This document shows, piece after piece, positions 37,808 through 50,926 of a stretch of DNA of 64,000 nt. The stretch is from NCBI GenBank assembly GCA_002118135.1, contig BDIU01000023.1, positions 63,296 through 127,295 of the forward strand. The letters run 5' to 3'. A program made the position numbers and the translations under genes. Position 1 is the stretch's first letter. Every line of letters begins with the position of its first letter. The notes below the pieces were generated by a model that did not search any database, had not been told where the DNA came from, and was given only the letters and a program-made list of their open reading frames with translations. Source of the DNA: Trebouxia sp. TZW2008 (Eukaryota > Chlorophyta > Trebouxiophyceae > Trebouxiales > Trebouxiaceae).

Positions 37808-40800
37808 TCACATCAAGGCACTGCGTATGCATACTTTAGCAGTGCCTTTGCAAATAGCTTCGTCATTGCATACAGCCTGCTGCTGTGGGAGATGTAGTGT
37901 GACAGCCCTTGAGCTGCCTTTGCAAGTGTAGACTCCAACCAGACAGGAGGCCTTTTCATACACCTGCGGAGCATAGCACTTGTCCTTGTCTGATGCTCTT
38001 TCTTTGATGCACAATCGACTCATCTGTTCAGGCATGCATGGATTCACTCAGGCAGATTCCTGCCACATGTCAAACAAGGCACGCGCCAACTCAACAAAAT
38101 TTCAGGCTTCAAGCTTCATGGATCACAAATTGTGCAGGTGAAACGTTCTGCTATATAGGTAACAGGAAAAGAACGCACACATGCAGTACCTATGGCCTGC
38201 ACTTGCTTTGCAGTTCAAGGCTAGTCATGTAAGCAAGGACTTATGCTGCATGGAGGCAACAGTGTTGCCTTTCTCCCTGTCAAAAGTTAGTTGCTGAAAA
38301 GTGTACCTGTGGCTTGTGGCTGACCACAAGGTACTGAGCGCCCTTTTGTGATGCAATGTACTGCGCTACTTGGCTGGCATTGCTGGTGTCCAAAGCACTG
38401 TCAATCTCATCAAAGAAGTAGAATGGAGAAGGGAATGCAGCCTGAAGGGCAAGGGACAGGGCTAGTGTGGCTAGGGCTTGCTGACCCCCGCTGAGAGACC
38501 CAAATGGGCGGCTGCGATGCACATCTGGCCTACACATTGCATGTAGTGTTTTGTTATGAGATTTGGTTTCAGGGCAAATCAGCATGCAGATGCAAACAGG
38601 GCTAGTGTGACTAGGGCTTGCTGTTCCCCACTCAAAGACCTAAAGGGCCGCCTGCAATGCGCGTCTGGCCTGTGTATCAATCCTTGCCCTCATGCTTTGC
38701 AACAATCAGTACGAGAAGCAGGGCGAGCATCAGTCAGAATGCCGATCAAAATCTAGTCCAGACACTGCTGAAAGCTGTCTTGCAGTAATGTAAAACAACA
38801 GGATCACTGTGCATTGCAACTCTTCAATGAGATTGTCTGGCAACAATATTGACTTCCTTTGGTCCAAGGTCAAAGGGCAGATATTGTTGATTTCCCTGGT
38901 ACGACACTTGCCTGACATGAAAGTGCACTCCCTCTGCAAATAGCAGCAGAGCATCTTCGGTGTAGGTGAGGCAGGCATCTCCCTGCCCGCCAGTCAGCTG
39001 CTGATAGATGCCACCTAGGCTGCCATTCACTGCCTTCATTGCACTGCAGAACTGCTTCAGCCGCTTGTCTTCCAACTCATGCTTTTCTTGCTGCAACCTG
39101 TGGAGGCATGCGGATAGTGTAAGAGGGATGCAGGAGCAATCACAGCTCTTTCATTGCATTGCAGAATACCTTCAGCCGCTTGTCTTCCAGCTCATGCTTT
39201 TATTGCTGCAGCCTGTGCAAGCATGCAATCTGTCGTGTCAGGTATAGAGTCTCAATGGCACCCAGTTGTAAATTTGCTGGGTTCACAACATTGTACGCGA
39301 CAATGGGAAGTCCTGTCAGATGCTGGCAGATACCGCCCAGGCTGCCCTTTATACCCCTCATTGCACTGCAGAACTGCTTCAGCCGCTTGTCTTCAAGCTC
39401 ATGCTTTTCTTGCTGCAGCCTGTGCAAGCGTGTAATATGTCATGTCAGGTACGCAGTCTCAATGCAGCTGGTACCCAGTGGCTTAGCTTCTTGTTTTTGG
39501 ATTGTGATGCATGACAGGATGATGCCCTGGCAGCGTATGAGCAGAATTCCTGTTTGCAAGCCATAGGCATGGAATACTGCACAGGTTGGCATGCTGTATG
39601 AGCCTATGGCAAGCCACTGTAGCTGTGTCAGCGCTCTTGAAGACCAGCTACAGGCAGGTGCTACATGTCAGCTTACATGCAGGACGAGGTACATGTCCTG
39701 CAGGAAACTTGCAATGATTGTCCATTCCAGCGTCAGCATCCCAGCAGAAGAAATGATCCAGGCCAGTCATTCAAGCGCGGATCGACACAGACATATCAAG
39801 GGCCCACAAGCTTGAAATGAGCAGTTGAATACAAGGCTTTCAGACCTGGTCAGGCTGGCTTCTTCATGGACCAGCTGTTGGGTGAGGTGCTGCAGGCGCA
39901 AGGCAGCCTCCACATCCTGCTCCAAGGCATGCACATCAATCCCTGCCCTCATGCTCTGCAAAAGAAAGCACAAACTCAACAAGTGCATTGTTGGGTACAA
40001 TGCATAAGTTCTGTCTTGTTCTGCTTGCATCAGCTGTGTTGTATCTGTCCTGTGATGTGCACATGCATGCTATTGCAGCGCATTAGTATGCCCATGTGAC
40101 TGCTGAGATGACAGATGAGAGCAACTGTATTGATGTACTGGTGCATTGAAGTTATGTCACAGAACACCAAACTGCACAGGATACAGGCTCATGCCTGACA
40201 TGGTAGCAGGACAACCACGACAGCATGCAAGGCAACTATGATGGGAGGCTGCGACAGACTTCCCTTCTTCCTTTTCTTGGACATCAATGGTTGCAGATTG
40301 CAAGATGAATAGATACTCACCTCCAGAGCAGCTTCCTCCTCTGCCAGCTCAGCAGCTTCAGACTCCCAGTCCATGTCACAGGTATCTGCATGCTGCTGCC
40401 GAGACTTGCCAACTTTTGATGTGTGACGCCCCCTAGTGCCAGGCTGGTCCTTGTCCGTATCTGAGTCAGAGTCAGAGTCGGTGACTATGACAGCACCACG
40501 TGAAGGTGCGGGTTTGCTGTTGGTGGCTGTGTTGCACTGCCTCTTGGCTCTGCCTGCAATAAACAGATGCTATTTACTTATTGAGCACAATTCACACAAA
40601 GGCATGCAGGCTTCAGGCAATGATGTTCACGCAGGTTTGCGCCAAAAGGACAAGGTGCCGCACAAATGGAAACACAGAGTACTGATGAAGGAAGGTGATA
40701 ATGCTTCCTTTGTAATGTGTTGGGAAGCCTGCATTTCCAATAAGACATGCTGACAGCATATCTCCCTGTCAGCAACACAAGCTGTGGCATGGGCTCCTAT

Positions 40801-43800
40801 GCAACGGCAAGTCATCAAGCAGAGCTGACCGTACTGGACAGGCATAGACAGCCAACCAGCCAAGCTGCACTGTTTGCCCAGACCTGCCTTGATACATGCA
40901 GCAGTTGACTCATGGATGACTGCGCGGTACCTGAGGATGGCTTTGGTGTACTATACTGTGATCTATGCAAAGGTCTGCATGCTGTAAGCTGCTGCTCCTG
41001 TGATTGCTGCTGCTCCATGGATGCCAGCAAAGTTTTGATGTTCTGCTGTTTCAGCTTGTCCGTCTTCAGGCACTCAGACCCCTTTGCTGCATGTCCCAGA
41101 CTCTCTATATGCTTTTGCAACTGGCACCAGATGGTACCAGAACAGCTCAGCCTGGTCATGGTGCATACATGCACAGTATGTGCACTATAGCAACACGCTT
41201 TCTCAGCCGTTCAGTGTGCAGTTTGCTCAAAGTGAGTATCGTCAGCATTGCAAACCCTTGAACGACGCCAACAGAACAAGCCAAAGGGTGGTACGCAGGA
41301 TCTGTATATACAAATGCGTTGGATACACCAGACAAATTTGCATTTTGTTCATGATGTCACCTGGTGCGCTGCCTCAGCTGGGCTTTACAAAATTTAAGAC
41401 ATTCAGAGGCATCTGCCTGCATGCTTTGTGCCTCCTGCAGCTGTGACTGCAACCTCTGAACCTGCTGCAGTATCTGCTCAGTATTTGACTTCTGCAGTGC
41501 GACCTCTGCACCAGCCACAATCATGTTGGGGTTTGCTGCATAGTATGCATGCCTTATATCTGCACTATTGCTTGAAGCCATGAGACCATTGAAAGCTCAC
41601 GCAACTTGCGCCTGAATGCATGTTGTGATGCCGAGCTGAGATGTGCTGTGTTCTGGAAGCAACGAGACAGATCAAGCACTGAGTCATTCTGCCACTGTGA
41701 CCATCAGCTACACTCAACACAGCCATCAAGAATTCTTTTGAATCAAAGAAACAGACATGCATTCTCGCCACTGTAACCATCAGCTGCACTCAACGTGTGG
41801 CATGGTGAATGTAGCAAGCTGCACATCAGCATCAGCATTGACCGAGGCGAAAGCACCACCATGCAAGAGAAACTGAAAGCCGCCAGTGTCTTGCAAGCTG
41901 CAGCGGTATGGATGGCATTGTCAAGACATGCAACAGCAACTCAAAAACGGTCACAGGGGCACACACCTGCAGCCAAGCCTTGACAATGGTGCACACGCTG
42001 GAACACAGCTGAACAAGACAATGTCACAAACAGATGCAACAGCAATCCAACAGCATTGCAGGGACTCAAACCTGCAGCCAAGTCTTCACCAGCTGGTGAT
42101 GCAGCAGAAGCAAGCAGCGCCAAGCGGCGTGAAGCGGCCTTCTCTGTTTTGTCAGCCTTCCCTTGCTCTTCCTCAGCCTGCACAGCATGTGTGTCTGTGT
42201 CACTAGCGCATTAAAATTTAATATTGTGCCATACACTAACAACATGCAAGGACTCTATACCACACCTGAACGCACTGCTGCTGAAGGGCAGCAAGTTGGG
42301 CCTGCAGGGGCAGCAGCACGCCAGCAGTGACCTCTGCCCTTGCAACATGTGTTGCCACCCTTGACCAGAAACAGCCACACAACATCAACATTCACAAACA
42401 AGGACTAAAGGACATGCCTTGCTGCTGAAGGGCCATCAGTTGGGCCTGCAGGTCCAACAGGATACCAGCGCTGCCCTCTGCCCTTGCACCATCGGCTGCT
42501 GCCCTTGACCAGAACCAGTCAAGACAGTGCCACACAACAGCAAGATCTCAAGCGAGCACCAGCGCACCTTGACGCACTGCTGCTGAAGGGCGGCCAGCTG
42601 ACTCTGAAGGCCCAGCAGGACACCAGCATTGCCCTCTGCCCTTGCACTATCCATCAGCACCTTGTACTTTTGCTGCAGCTGGTTAGCATGATGCTCAGCC
42701 TTGCCCCTCTGTCTGCTCAGGGACTGTGCATCAGACTTGAGAGACTGCAGCTGGCTCCTCTTGGCATCATACTCTGCCTGCACTTTGGTGACGGGTCTGA
42801 TGCCCTGCAGGCTGAGAGACAAAGTTTAGCAAGTGCATTTCATGAAGAAAAAGAAAGATGCAGTTGGGTCTCCTTGGCAATGCATTCTGCCTGTAGCTTG
42901 GCAAGCGGTCTGATGCCTTGTAGTGTAGACAAAAGACAAGCGTGAACTGCCAAGCAATATCATCAGAGCAATTGGTCAGCAAAGGAGCAAAACAACTGCA
43001 AACTTGTTACCATGACACTAACTGTGGACGTCATTGAACACTTCAGTGACATGAGGTGCACATTGCAATTTTGTAAGCCAGAGGCCTCACACCATGTGGC
43101 GTGTACGGCGCAGTGGTGTGTCTATCAGCTGGCTCAAGCGAGCAAGGTGTACACCATGCTGCTGCTGCAGCTCAGCCACCTGCACTGACTCCTCTTGCAC
43201 CTGTAGACCAGATCGTCAACCTCAGAAATGATGCAAGCATGTAATGCTGATGCAGTTGTTATGCTGGCCCCCACACTCAATGCTAATGCAGTGCTGTCAG
43301 AGTGGTGCACTCTTTCAGTGCTGATGCAGTATCGTTGCATCCGTTTCCACACTCAGTGTAAATGCCAAGTGTCAAGCTGATCCACATATCAATGCTGATG
43401 CAATCTTGTCAAGTTGATCTGCATCTTTGATGCTTGCAGATGCAGCGTGATTCTCCACTGCCAAAGCACTGTGCAGCATGTCAACAATGTCAAGATATTA
43501 GCTGACATGGCTGTCGATACTGCTGCCTCCAGTAACCTCAGCGTTGTTGCAAGACCTGGGCCGCATTGCCTGTTCTGCCATCAACAAATGCTGCAATGCA
43601 TACCTGCTGATGAATGCTGGCTGCCTGCTGTTGCTGCTGTTGCAGACATTGCTGCAGATAGTGCAGGTAGCTGGGGTCTGCCTGAGCAGTCTGTTGGTCA
43701 ATATCTGCAGAGCATTGGGGCTGTCAGGCAACATGGGCAGGGGTTTATGCAGTGTGCAAAGCAGCCTGCCTCCTGTGGACAGCATGCCTGTCCAATACAT

Positions 43801-46800
43801 GAGCCAAGAATACATTGTTGATGGATCAGCAAGAATGCGCCCAAGCTACTTTCCATGTAGTGGGGCAAGCCTGCCGGAAAGGAAAGGAAAGGAAAGGAAA
43901 GGAAAGGAAAGGAAAGGAAAGGAAAGGAAAGGAAAGATGCTGCAAAATTTTATCATTGTCTCCAGCAGCAAATGCACAGATATGACCTGCTCAGCTGACT
44001 GACCTGCAGCAATGGGGTTGATGGCTTGGCCAAGACCGTAGGCCTGTCTAGGATGGCCTGCCTGTGGCCGGGTGGTGCTGACAACCTCACCATCGGCTTT
44101 GAACAGCTCTCCCTGCTCAGACACTCAGCACATGCAGAAGAAACTTTGTGCCAGGTGAAGCTGCTTGACAGTGACCCGAAGGTGGTGCAGCATTGAGTGG
44201 ACATTTGTTGGCACACTGCAAGCACTGTGCATGCACAACAAGCTTTGACCACAAGTATGGAATGTTTGGTGGTGGTGGTGGTGGCGGTACTGTTGGTGGT
44301 GGTGATTGCAGAGCAAAGCTGGCAACAACAGCTGCCATAGAGAAGCAGTAGCTTTCAATATCATGCATCAGGTCAGCATCACAAATCATTCCCAGCAGAC
44401 ATGAGTCATGAATATCAGGAAGCCCGTGCTCATGTGGATTGCTTTTCACAAATTCTCAAGGGCTAGGCACATACCTGCCTGGTGACTAGGTTTCTGGCTG
44501 CAAATCTGCTGCTTGCAGCCCGCTTGTCCTTGGCAAGAATGCGCACTGCGGCTGCAGCAAACGACCGCCCTTGTCAGGTGAATGCAAGGGTGTCTTTGCT
44601 CAGGCAAGACAGATCTCAAGCTTGGCCAGCTTAACAAGTGGCCACAATTGACTTGCACACTAGGCAGAAAATGGGGCTCGACAGTTAGTGCTGAAGAGTC
44701 AAAACGCTGCAGCTAGACAATTGCCGATGTCAATTGAGACAACTTGGCCAAAGCACAAGGGATCCACATGACCCGCTATTGACAATGCAGAACTGACATG
44801 AGCACCCTTGGATCCCGACATTACTAGACAGTCGAGGCAAACAGCTTGAGCTTACAGCATGAGGTGGTTTTGCATACTGACATACATGCACTGACAATGC
44901 CCCATAGGGCAAGCATGCTTGAGGACTTAAAGCCTGAGGCAACTGACCTTGTCTATCCCTGACCAGGTACCAAGTGTGTAGCATGCTGTTGAACACACAC
45001 TGGGTTCCTGGTACCTTCACCTGAACCAGCTCCAATATGGGTCGTAATCCTTCCTCAGCATTGAGCATGGCGTTCACCCTGAAAACGTACAATACAAGCT
45101 TTAGCACCAGCAGGCTATAGTCTGATGCGCTAAACAGGCTCACTGTTCAGGCGCACTGGACCATGCACAAGTATGGTCCTGACAGGCATTGAGTGTTGCA
45201 GACATGATGCAAATTTTTTTGCAGGCTGTAATGCTGACAGGACTTGTGAGGGGACCGCATCATAAGCCACATGACGCCTTGCATGCATGCGGTCAGCTCA
45301 ACAAAAGGTCTGGCTTTTGCTGCAGTTTACATTGTGAACAATCATGTGCAAATGGCAGGTATCCTGTTGAAAGCAGTGAACCATCATATTCTCCATTTCA
45401 ATGATTGATGCTGTAAATCACTGGCGTATTGGGTATCAGATGTTGACGCCCACGCATTGTGCATTTCACAAGTTACACTGCACCTCAGTCCATACTCTCA
45501 AGTACTACATATTGCGTAGCACGTACGTATGGAGTATTATGGAGGGCGATCTACTGGTTGAACATCAACTTGCTGTCTGCACGTTTGCACTGTACCTGTC
45601 ATGCTGCCTCAGCTCAGACACAATCTTGCAGTTGGCTGTGCCCACTTCGCCATCTCTGAAGCGCGCCAAGACCTGGGCAGCTGTCTGGCGGTCTGATACC
45701 ACAAAGCAGTTTGCCTGCAACAACAATCAGTAGCTGCACTTTCCCATGAGAGCACGCTGAGTGCATGACCCATGCATGTGGCCCTTAATCAGGTTGCTTT
45801 CAGCTGGAACTCCACCACATCACTTGTTGACATGTTTGCAGGTCACACTTGGGCTGGTGCAACAGCTTTCAACCGACTAATGCCAAGGCATGCTCAAGGA
45901 TGCTGCAAGTCAACATCATTCCCACAATGCTTTGCAATGATAAGCTCTGCAGGCTTAGTCAGCTTTGCTGCCCAAATTGGCACGCTTTCTGGCCATCGAA
46001 ACTGCAAGTGAGAGAGTCAGCAACAGACGATGCTGCACCTGCAGTCAGATGCAAGACACGTGTTTCAGACTCAGATATCTGCGATCAGCAATAATGCTAA
46101 GCATTGCTGCGAGCTCATTGATACCAGAGACTGCTCACAAGGCTTAGAAGCATGCAGCAGGTTATATGCCAAGACATACAGTGACTTCTCTTTGTAAGGA
46201 CGTTCTTGATGTAAGGACAATGCAATTGGGTACGCAGTGGTACCTCTTACTAAGGACAATGCAAGCTAAGGACAAGTTTCTTGCAGGCGCGACAAAGAGA
46301 AAGCACTGTATGTTGAGTGCATGCACATGGCATAATCACATGGGACAATGAAGCTACAAGATCTTGGCGAAAGGAGTGACTGCAGACTTCATGAAGGTAA
46401 ATGCTCACCAAATTGCACAGTTCCTTCAAAACTGCATTGACTGCAACACTGTCATCTGCAGCAGGTACAACAGCCAGGCTGTGCAAGCGACCATGGAAGT
46501 TGCCCTGCATGCGTCCTTGCTGGCTGTCAAGTAGTAAAGCCTCCACCGCTCTGTCAAGCCTGGATGAGCCTTGCTGCTGCCCTTGCACTACAGGAATGGC
46601 TTGTATCTGGTCTGTCAAAGACTGAACATTAACCTGTGAATACAATTTTGACTTGTCAGACTGGCAAAAAGGAGCCAAGCAGACAGACAGACAGACAGAC
46701 AGACAGACGGACGGACGGACGGACAGGCTGCAGAATGAGCTGTGCTTTTGCTGCATTTGCAGTGCAAATCAACAGCATACAATTGCAATGGCACCCATTG

Positions 46801-49800
46801 CCTGCATGGACATCACAGCACACTGACATTTAGAATGCACAGGGCATGTCCCATCATGTGGCTTTGCTACTTTCACGCGCAGGAGCATATTCGAGGCACA
46901 AATGCGCTAGAATGACAGGTAAAATGCGCGGGGCAGAATGTGACATGACATAGCCTAGCAGGTTGAGCAGCAGCAGCATCAAGGGCCATCAGTGCAGCAG
47001 CAGCAGAAACAAGGGCAGCAAGGCACATCAATCAATGAATCAATCGAGTTTACAGTCCAAGGTAGGGAGCCAGATGTGACTCATTGGACTTCCTGGCTTG
47101 AAAGCACAGGTGAATGTGTATGGCAACGAAAGGCAGCTGATCAGCGTTTGCCTCAAAGAAAAAGGCCAGTGTCCCGCTGATGAAAGGCTAAATCAAACAG
47201 AGAAAAATGTCGACCTCTGAAGATACTGTAAAGTGGGACTACAAACCTGGGCATGCATATGGGCAGTCTGCAAGGAGCTCAGCTTGGCTTGCTTTTCAGC
47301 TATTGCTGCTTGCAGGCCGGCCACTTGCTGCTGCAGTTCAGCTTTTTCTGCCTGTTGTCCTTCTTCCTGTCAACACCCACAGCGTGCATGGTTCCACTTC
47401 AAACCACATTGCAATCAGCAGAGAGGAGTGCAAAGCATTTCAAACAGCTCAGGAGAAGGGTTCCAGCTGAAGCATTGAGCTCCAGTACTGTGGCCTTATT
47501 GACAGTGCATGCCAAGTACAAAAGCTTGGCTGCAAGCGGCATTGTGCTGCAAGACAATGTGTGTGATTAGCATTGCTTTGAAAAGTTAAAGCTCAGACGT
47601 CCTAGCAAAGACGCTCAGAACAGGCCTGCGTGGCGAGACAGGACTTGGGCCACACATTCCTAGCACATGTGCTGAAATGTGTAACAATCATGATTATTAT
47701 TATTGCCTGTCATGTAAGCAGCATCCTGTGGCCATACCGACTTTGCTGCCTGCTGTGCTGCTTCGACTTCTGCCTGAAGCTGGTCCAGCCTGGTCTGACA
47801 GTCAGCAATCTCAGCATGCTTCCCAGTCATCTTAGCTTCTGCTGCTGACAAAGCTGCCTTAGATGTTTCCACCTCCTCCTGAGCATAGAGATGGGTCATT
47901 TTTGAGTGTCATTGCTTTGTATGAAAGCTCTGTTGCACCTACTGCTTGGCATTGCATCAGGCACAGCTTGGCCTTGCGAGCAGGTCTGTGATGACAGACA
48001 TGGAACCAGCGCCATTTCATTTGCCAGCAGATATACTTGTACAGTGACTTTGCTCTGTAACGACTGCTTTGGTGACCAAGAAGTTGTCCTGACACCGGAT
48101 TGTCCTTACTGAGAGGTGCCATTGCAGTCAGAGTATGATAATTGGTTCCTAACTGCATTGTCCTTACATCAAGAATGTCCTTACACTGAGTGTCATTACA
48201 AAAGTTGCTGTACAGCGCTTGCAAGCCCTTGCCTTGAATGATTGCACATGCGGACAAGCACACACTCCTCTGCACCACTTCTCTGATGCGGCAGCTTTCA
48301 AACGCAAGTCTTTCTTTGCATACAGCTCTGGAAATGCAACATGACGAGTTTGAGCACAAGACAGGTTCAGGCAGACCTTACCTGCAATGTTTTGGCCTGT
48401 TGCAGCAGCTCACAGGATAAGCTGATCTCTTGTTCCTGCTGTACACTGGTAATCCGCTGCTGCACACTGTATTTCTCTGTCTGCAGCTCCTTGGCAGTCT
48501 CCGTAGCTGCAGTCAGTGCCTCCCTGCAGATTTCAATCTGCACTTATAATGAAGAAGCTGTATGTGCAGCCAAGCTGGGCAGATGAACTGATGGGCACAA
48601 TGTTGATGTCCAAACAGTGCCAGTCAGGGATCAATGGCAGTTCTGCAGCAGACAGGAGAGTTCTCCCAAATGAGACACTTGCATGTCATGAGAATCAGGC
48701 CTGACTGAACATTCACTGTAGCTTCTGCAAACAAGGTGAAAATGGCATCAAGGATAGCTGTCAGTCCATTCAAACGCTGCTGCTTCTGGTCACTCACCTA
48801 GCAGTACATTGTTGGGTCTGCAAGGCTTTGATACGTTTTTGCCTGGCCTTGTTGGCTTTGGCTTGCTGTTTGGCAGCCTGCTGCGCTGCATCTTTATGAA
48901 CGCGCGCCTTTGCAAGCTTGACTTGTTCTGTATCTACCTGTAGCATTTGCAAAGAGTGAGCGCAAAGTCCACAGCAGCTGACATGGGCACTTTGTTCAGC
49001 TTTAGCACAACATGATGTGACAAATTGGCCCTACCAAAATTGCTGCACAGAAGTCGAGGCACAGCGACGCATTCTGCAATGCACTGCAAGCTACAGCAAT
49101 AGCAAATGCATGCATGCTGTGGGACGCAAATTTGACATTGTGACCAGAGCCTGTATGAGTAGATGCAGCGTAAACCTACAACAGGAGATGTAGGAAATGA
49201 CATCGCTCTGTACGACAGCACCTGCTTAGTCAGCTTTGAGGTCTGCCTGCTGACGTGAGCATACTCTTGAGCAGCTGCATCTACACCTGCATTTGCTGTG
49301 TCCATGCTCTGTTGCAGCTCTTGTGCTGTCTGTTTGGCTGATCCCACTTTTTCAGCCAGCTCTACCACCTGCACAACAACAGAAACATTAACCGCACAGA
49401 CCTTGAAGATGATCCAGATATGCTTCTAGCAATGTCAGCATGAGGGATGTAGGTCACTAGTAGTGCTGGCGCAACGAAGTCAACACATTGATATAGCTAG
49501 CACGGTGCATGATCACAGCTGTCACACTTCATGCATTGCCACTCACCGAGGCAGACGTCAATGTGGAGAGCAGAATGATACTCAACTTGGCATATTGGCA
49601 TCCCCATTGTGCACAGCGTATAGATCTTGACAAGCAATGGTAGGCCGAGTACCTGCTGCTGCTGCTGACGCAAGCTGGTGATCAGCATCTTCTCTTGCTG
49701 ATGCAGGAAGTGGACCTTACGGTTCTGGAAGTCATAAGCTTTTGCTTGATAAGCTTTCCATTTGGTGACTTGTGGTGCTAAAGCCCGTCTTTGCTGAGTG

Positions 49801-50926
49801 GTTCTGCCAACAAGTGGACCAAGTTTGAGTGTCAAGCTGGGCTAGGTCAGCAGCAGACCTTAAAGGCAATTGAGTGCCTCTCATGCAGCGCAACAGCTGC
49901 TCTTCAGCTGCTCTGACAGATTGACGCACTCGATGGGATCTGTGTGCTGATCATGGCAACAAGATAACAGTCAAGGCATTGGCAGTGTAACTTACCTGTC
50001 ATTCTCTTCTGCAAGATCATTGCATTGCTCATTGCTGGTATGTATCTCATGTTGCTTTGCTGTGATCATGTCTACAAAGCCTGCAGTGCCTCCAAGCACT
50101 TCTAAATGTTGCGCAAGGCTCAGGGGATCCTTCACTCCAACAGCCTGTCTGTTTTGCCTGACAATGAATCTGTCAATGACTTCAGTGTTGATCTGTAAGC
50201 CCAGCATTACCTGCTTGACTTTTGCCTGCAACATGTCAGCTCTGCTCACCATCCCCAAAATTGTGCTGAGATCAAAGCAGCATAGTAGATTGACATGCAA
50301 TCTACCAGTGTCAGATCATCCTGACATGTGCTGTCTGCGCCCTGATATGACCATGTCGATTTCAGTAACCGCGCACAGCGCTGAATGCAATGCCTTCCAG
50401 GTGCATCGTCATGGCATTGCTGGTGCATGAGCCATAATTTGACCTAACACGGTTGTGAAGCCATGTCAGACCACAGTACACGCCTGCCAACAGGCAAAAG
50501 CAGCGCCAACATGCATCAACTTACCCTTGCACAAGGCCTTGACGTGGGCATTGAGTCACAGATGCAGGCCCGAAGTGCCTCAGTCCCAGACTGGCTTTTT
50601 GTGTCACCCAGCACAAATGCAATGGCATCCCCCTGCAGCATAAACGCCAACATGCACCGAGTGCAGGCAACTGCTGATACTGCGAATGCAAACAAGGACT
50701 CACCAAAACGGATTTGCCGCATCCGTTTGGTCCTATCACGCAAGTGAAGGGGTCGAAAGGACCCAAGGTCGTGGGCTCACGATAGCTTTTGAAGCCTACG
50801 TAGGCAGTGTTTGCTGAACCGATTGAGACATGTCGACCTAAGTGTGAACCGTGTCGCTGTACCTTCGAGCTCCACCTTGTGGACCCAAACAGGGGGGGGT
50901 TGAGGGTTAAACGACGACCCTGACAT
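37808..50926 (-). CDS. SMC-family ATPase, divergent
   Basis: ATG at 50926; exon 1 50926-50863 (MSGSSFNPQPPPVWVHKVEL), 49-bp intron, exon 2 from 50813 (YVGFKSYREPTTLGPFDPF, then Walker A CVIGPNGCGKSVL), joined in phase to GDAIAFVLGDTKSQ at about 50637. The next secure block is NTEVIDRFIVRQNRQAVGVK (Q-loop region) at about 50190, then the N-terminal coiled coil (49.9-47 kb). Hinge pieces are GRLHSLAVVPAADDSVAVN at 46.5 kb, NCFVVSDRQTAAQVLARF at 45.7 kb and VNAMLNAEEGLRPILELV at 45.05 kb. The C-terminal coil contains a Ser/Asp-rich insert near 40.5 kb. The C-terminal head has SLGGIYQQLTGGQGDACL, the signature GSLSGGQQALATLALSLAL and Walker B PFYFFDEIDSALD at 38.5-38.4 kb, and the last exon starts VYEKASCLVGVYT. 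Eukaryotic SMCs work in paired ring complexes on DNA. Motif details do not match SMC1-SMC6 closely. Confidence 0.88.
38453..38690 (-). repeat. Duplicated signature-motif exon edge in SMC gene
   Basis: The segment encoding RPFGSLSGGQQALATLAL (38545-38453) has a second copy at about 38690-38597 with changes (SLSGEQQALVTLAL). The copy ends soon after and the true reading uses the first. Confidence 0.8.
38990..39432 (-). repeat. Three copies of a coiled-coil/head exon start in SMC gene
   Basis: The block encoding QQEKHELEDKRLKQFCSAM with its acceptor side occurs at about 39100-38990 (continues into the head domain), about 39225-39143 (contains a stop after LQQ) and about 39432-39320 (continues to SLGGICQHLTG, then diverges). 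Confidence 0.85.
42266..42665 (-). repeat. Three copies of a coiled-coil exon in SMC gene
   Basis: Three blocks encode close versions of ARAEGNAGVLLGLQSQLAAL followed by QQQC (about 42660-42572, 42510-42418, 42360-42266). Each starts after an AAGGGCAG-like stretch. Unlike the other duplications all three remain largely open, so some may be real tandem exons. A fourth, weaker duplication (PVTKVQAEY / RPLAKLQAEC) is at 42750-42920. Confidence 0.75.
43876..43935. repeat. (GGAAA)n microsatellite
   Basis: Twelve uninterrupted GGAAA units in an SMC intron. Confidence 0.98.
46176..46300 (+). repeat. Dispersed repeat, copy 1
   Basis: Contains ACAGTGACTTCTCTTTGTAA, GATGTAAGGACAATGCAATT and ACCTCTTACTAAGGACAATG. 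The same order of blocks is found in the opposite orientation at 48030-48215, also inside the SMC gene. Probably a small transposon or its derivative. Confidence 0.6.
46678..46724. repeat. (AGAC)n(GGAC)n compound microsatellite
   Basis: About eight AGAC units followed by four GGAC units in an SMC intron. Confidence 0.97.
48030..48215 (-). repeat. Dispersed repeat, copy 2 (inverted)
   Basis: On the minus strand it reads GTAAGGACATTCTTGATG, AAGGACAATGCAGTTAGG, CACCTCTCAGTAAGGACAAT and AGAGCAAAGTCACTGTACA, matching copy 1 at 46176-46300 at most positions but in the other orientation. Confidence 0.6.
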
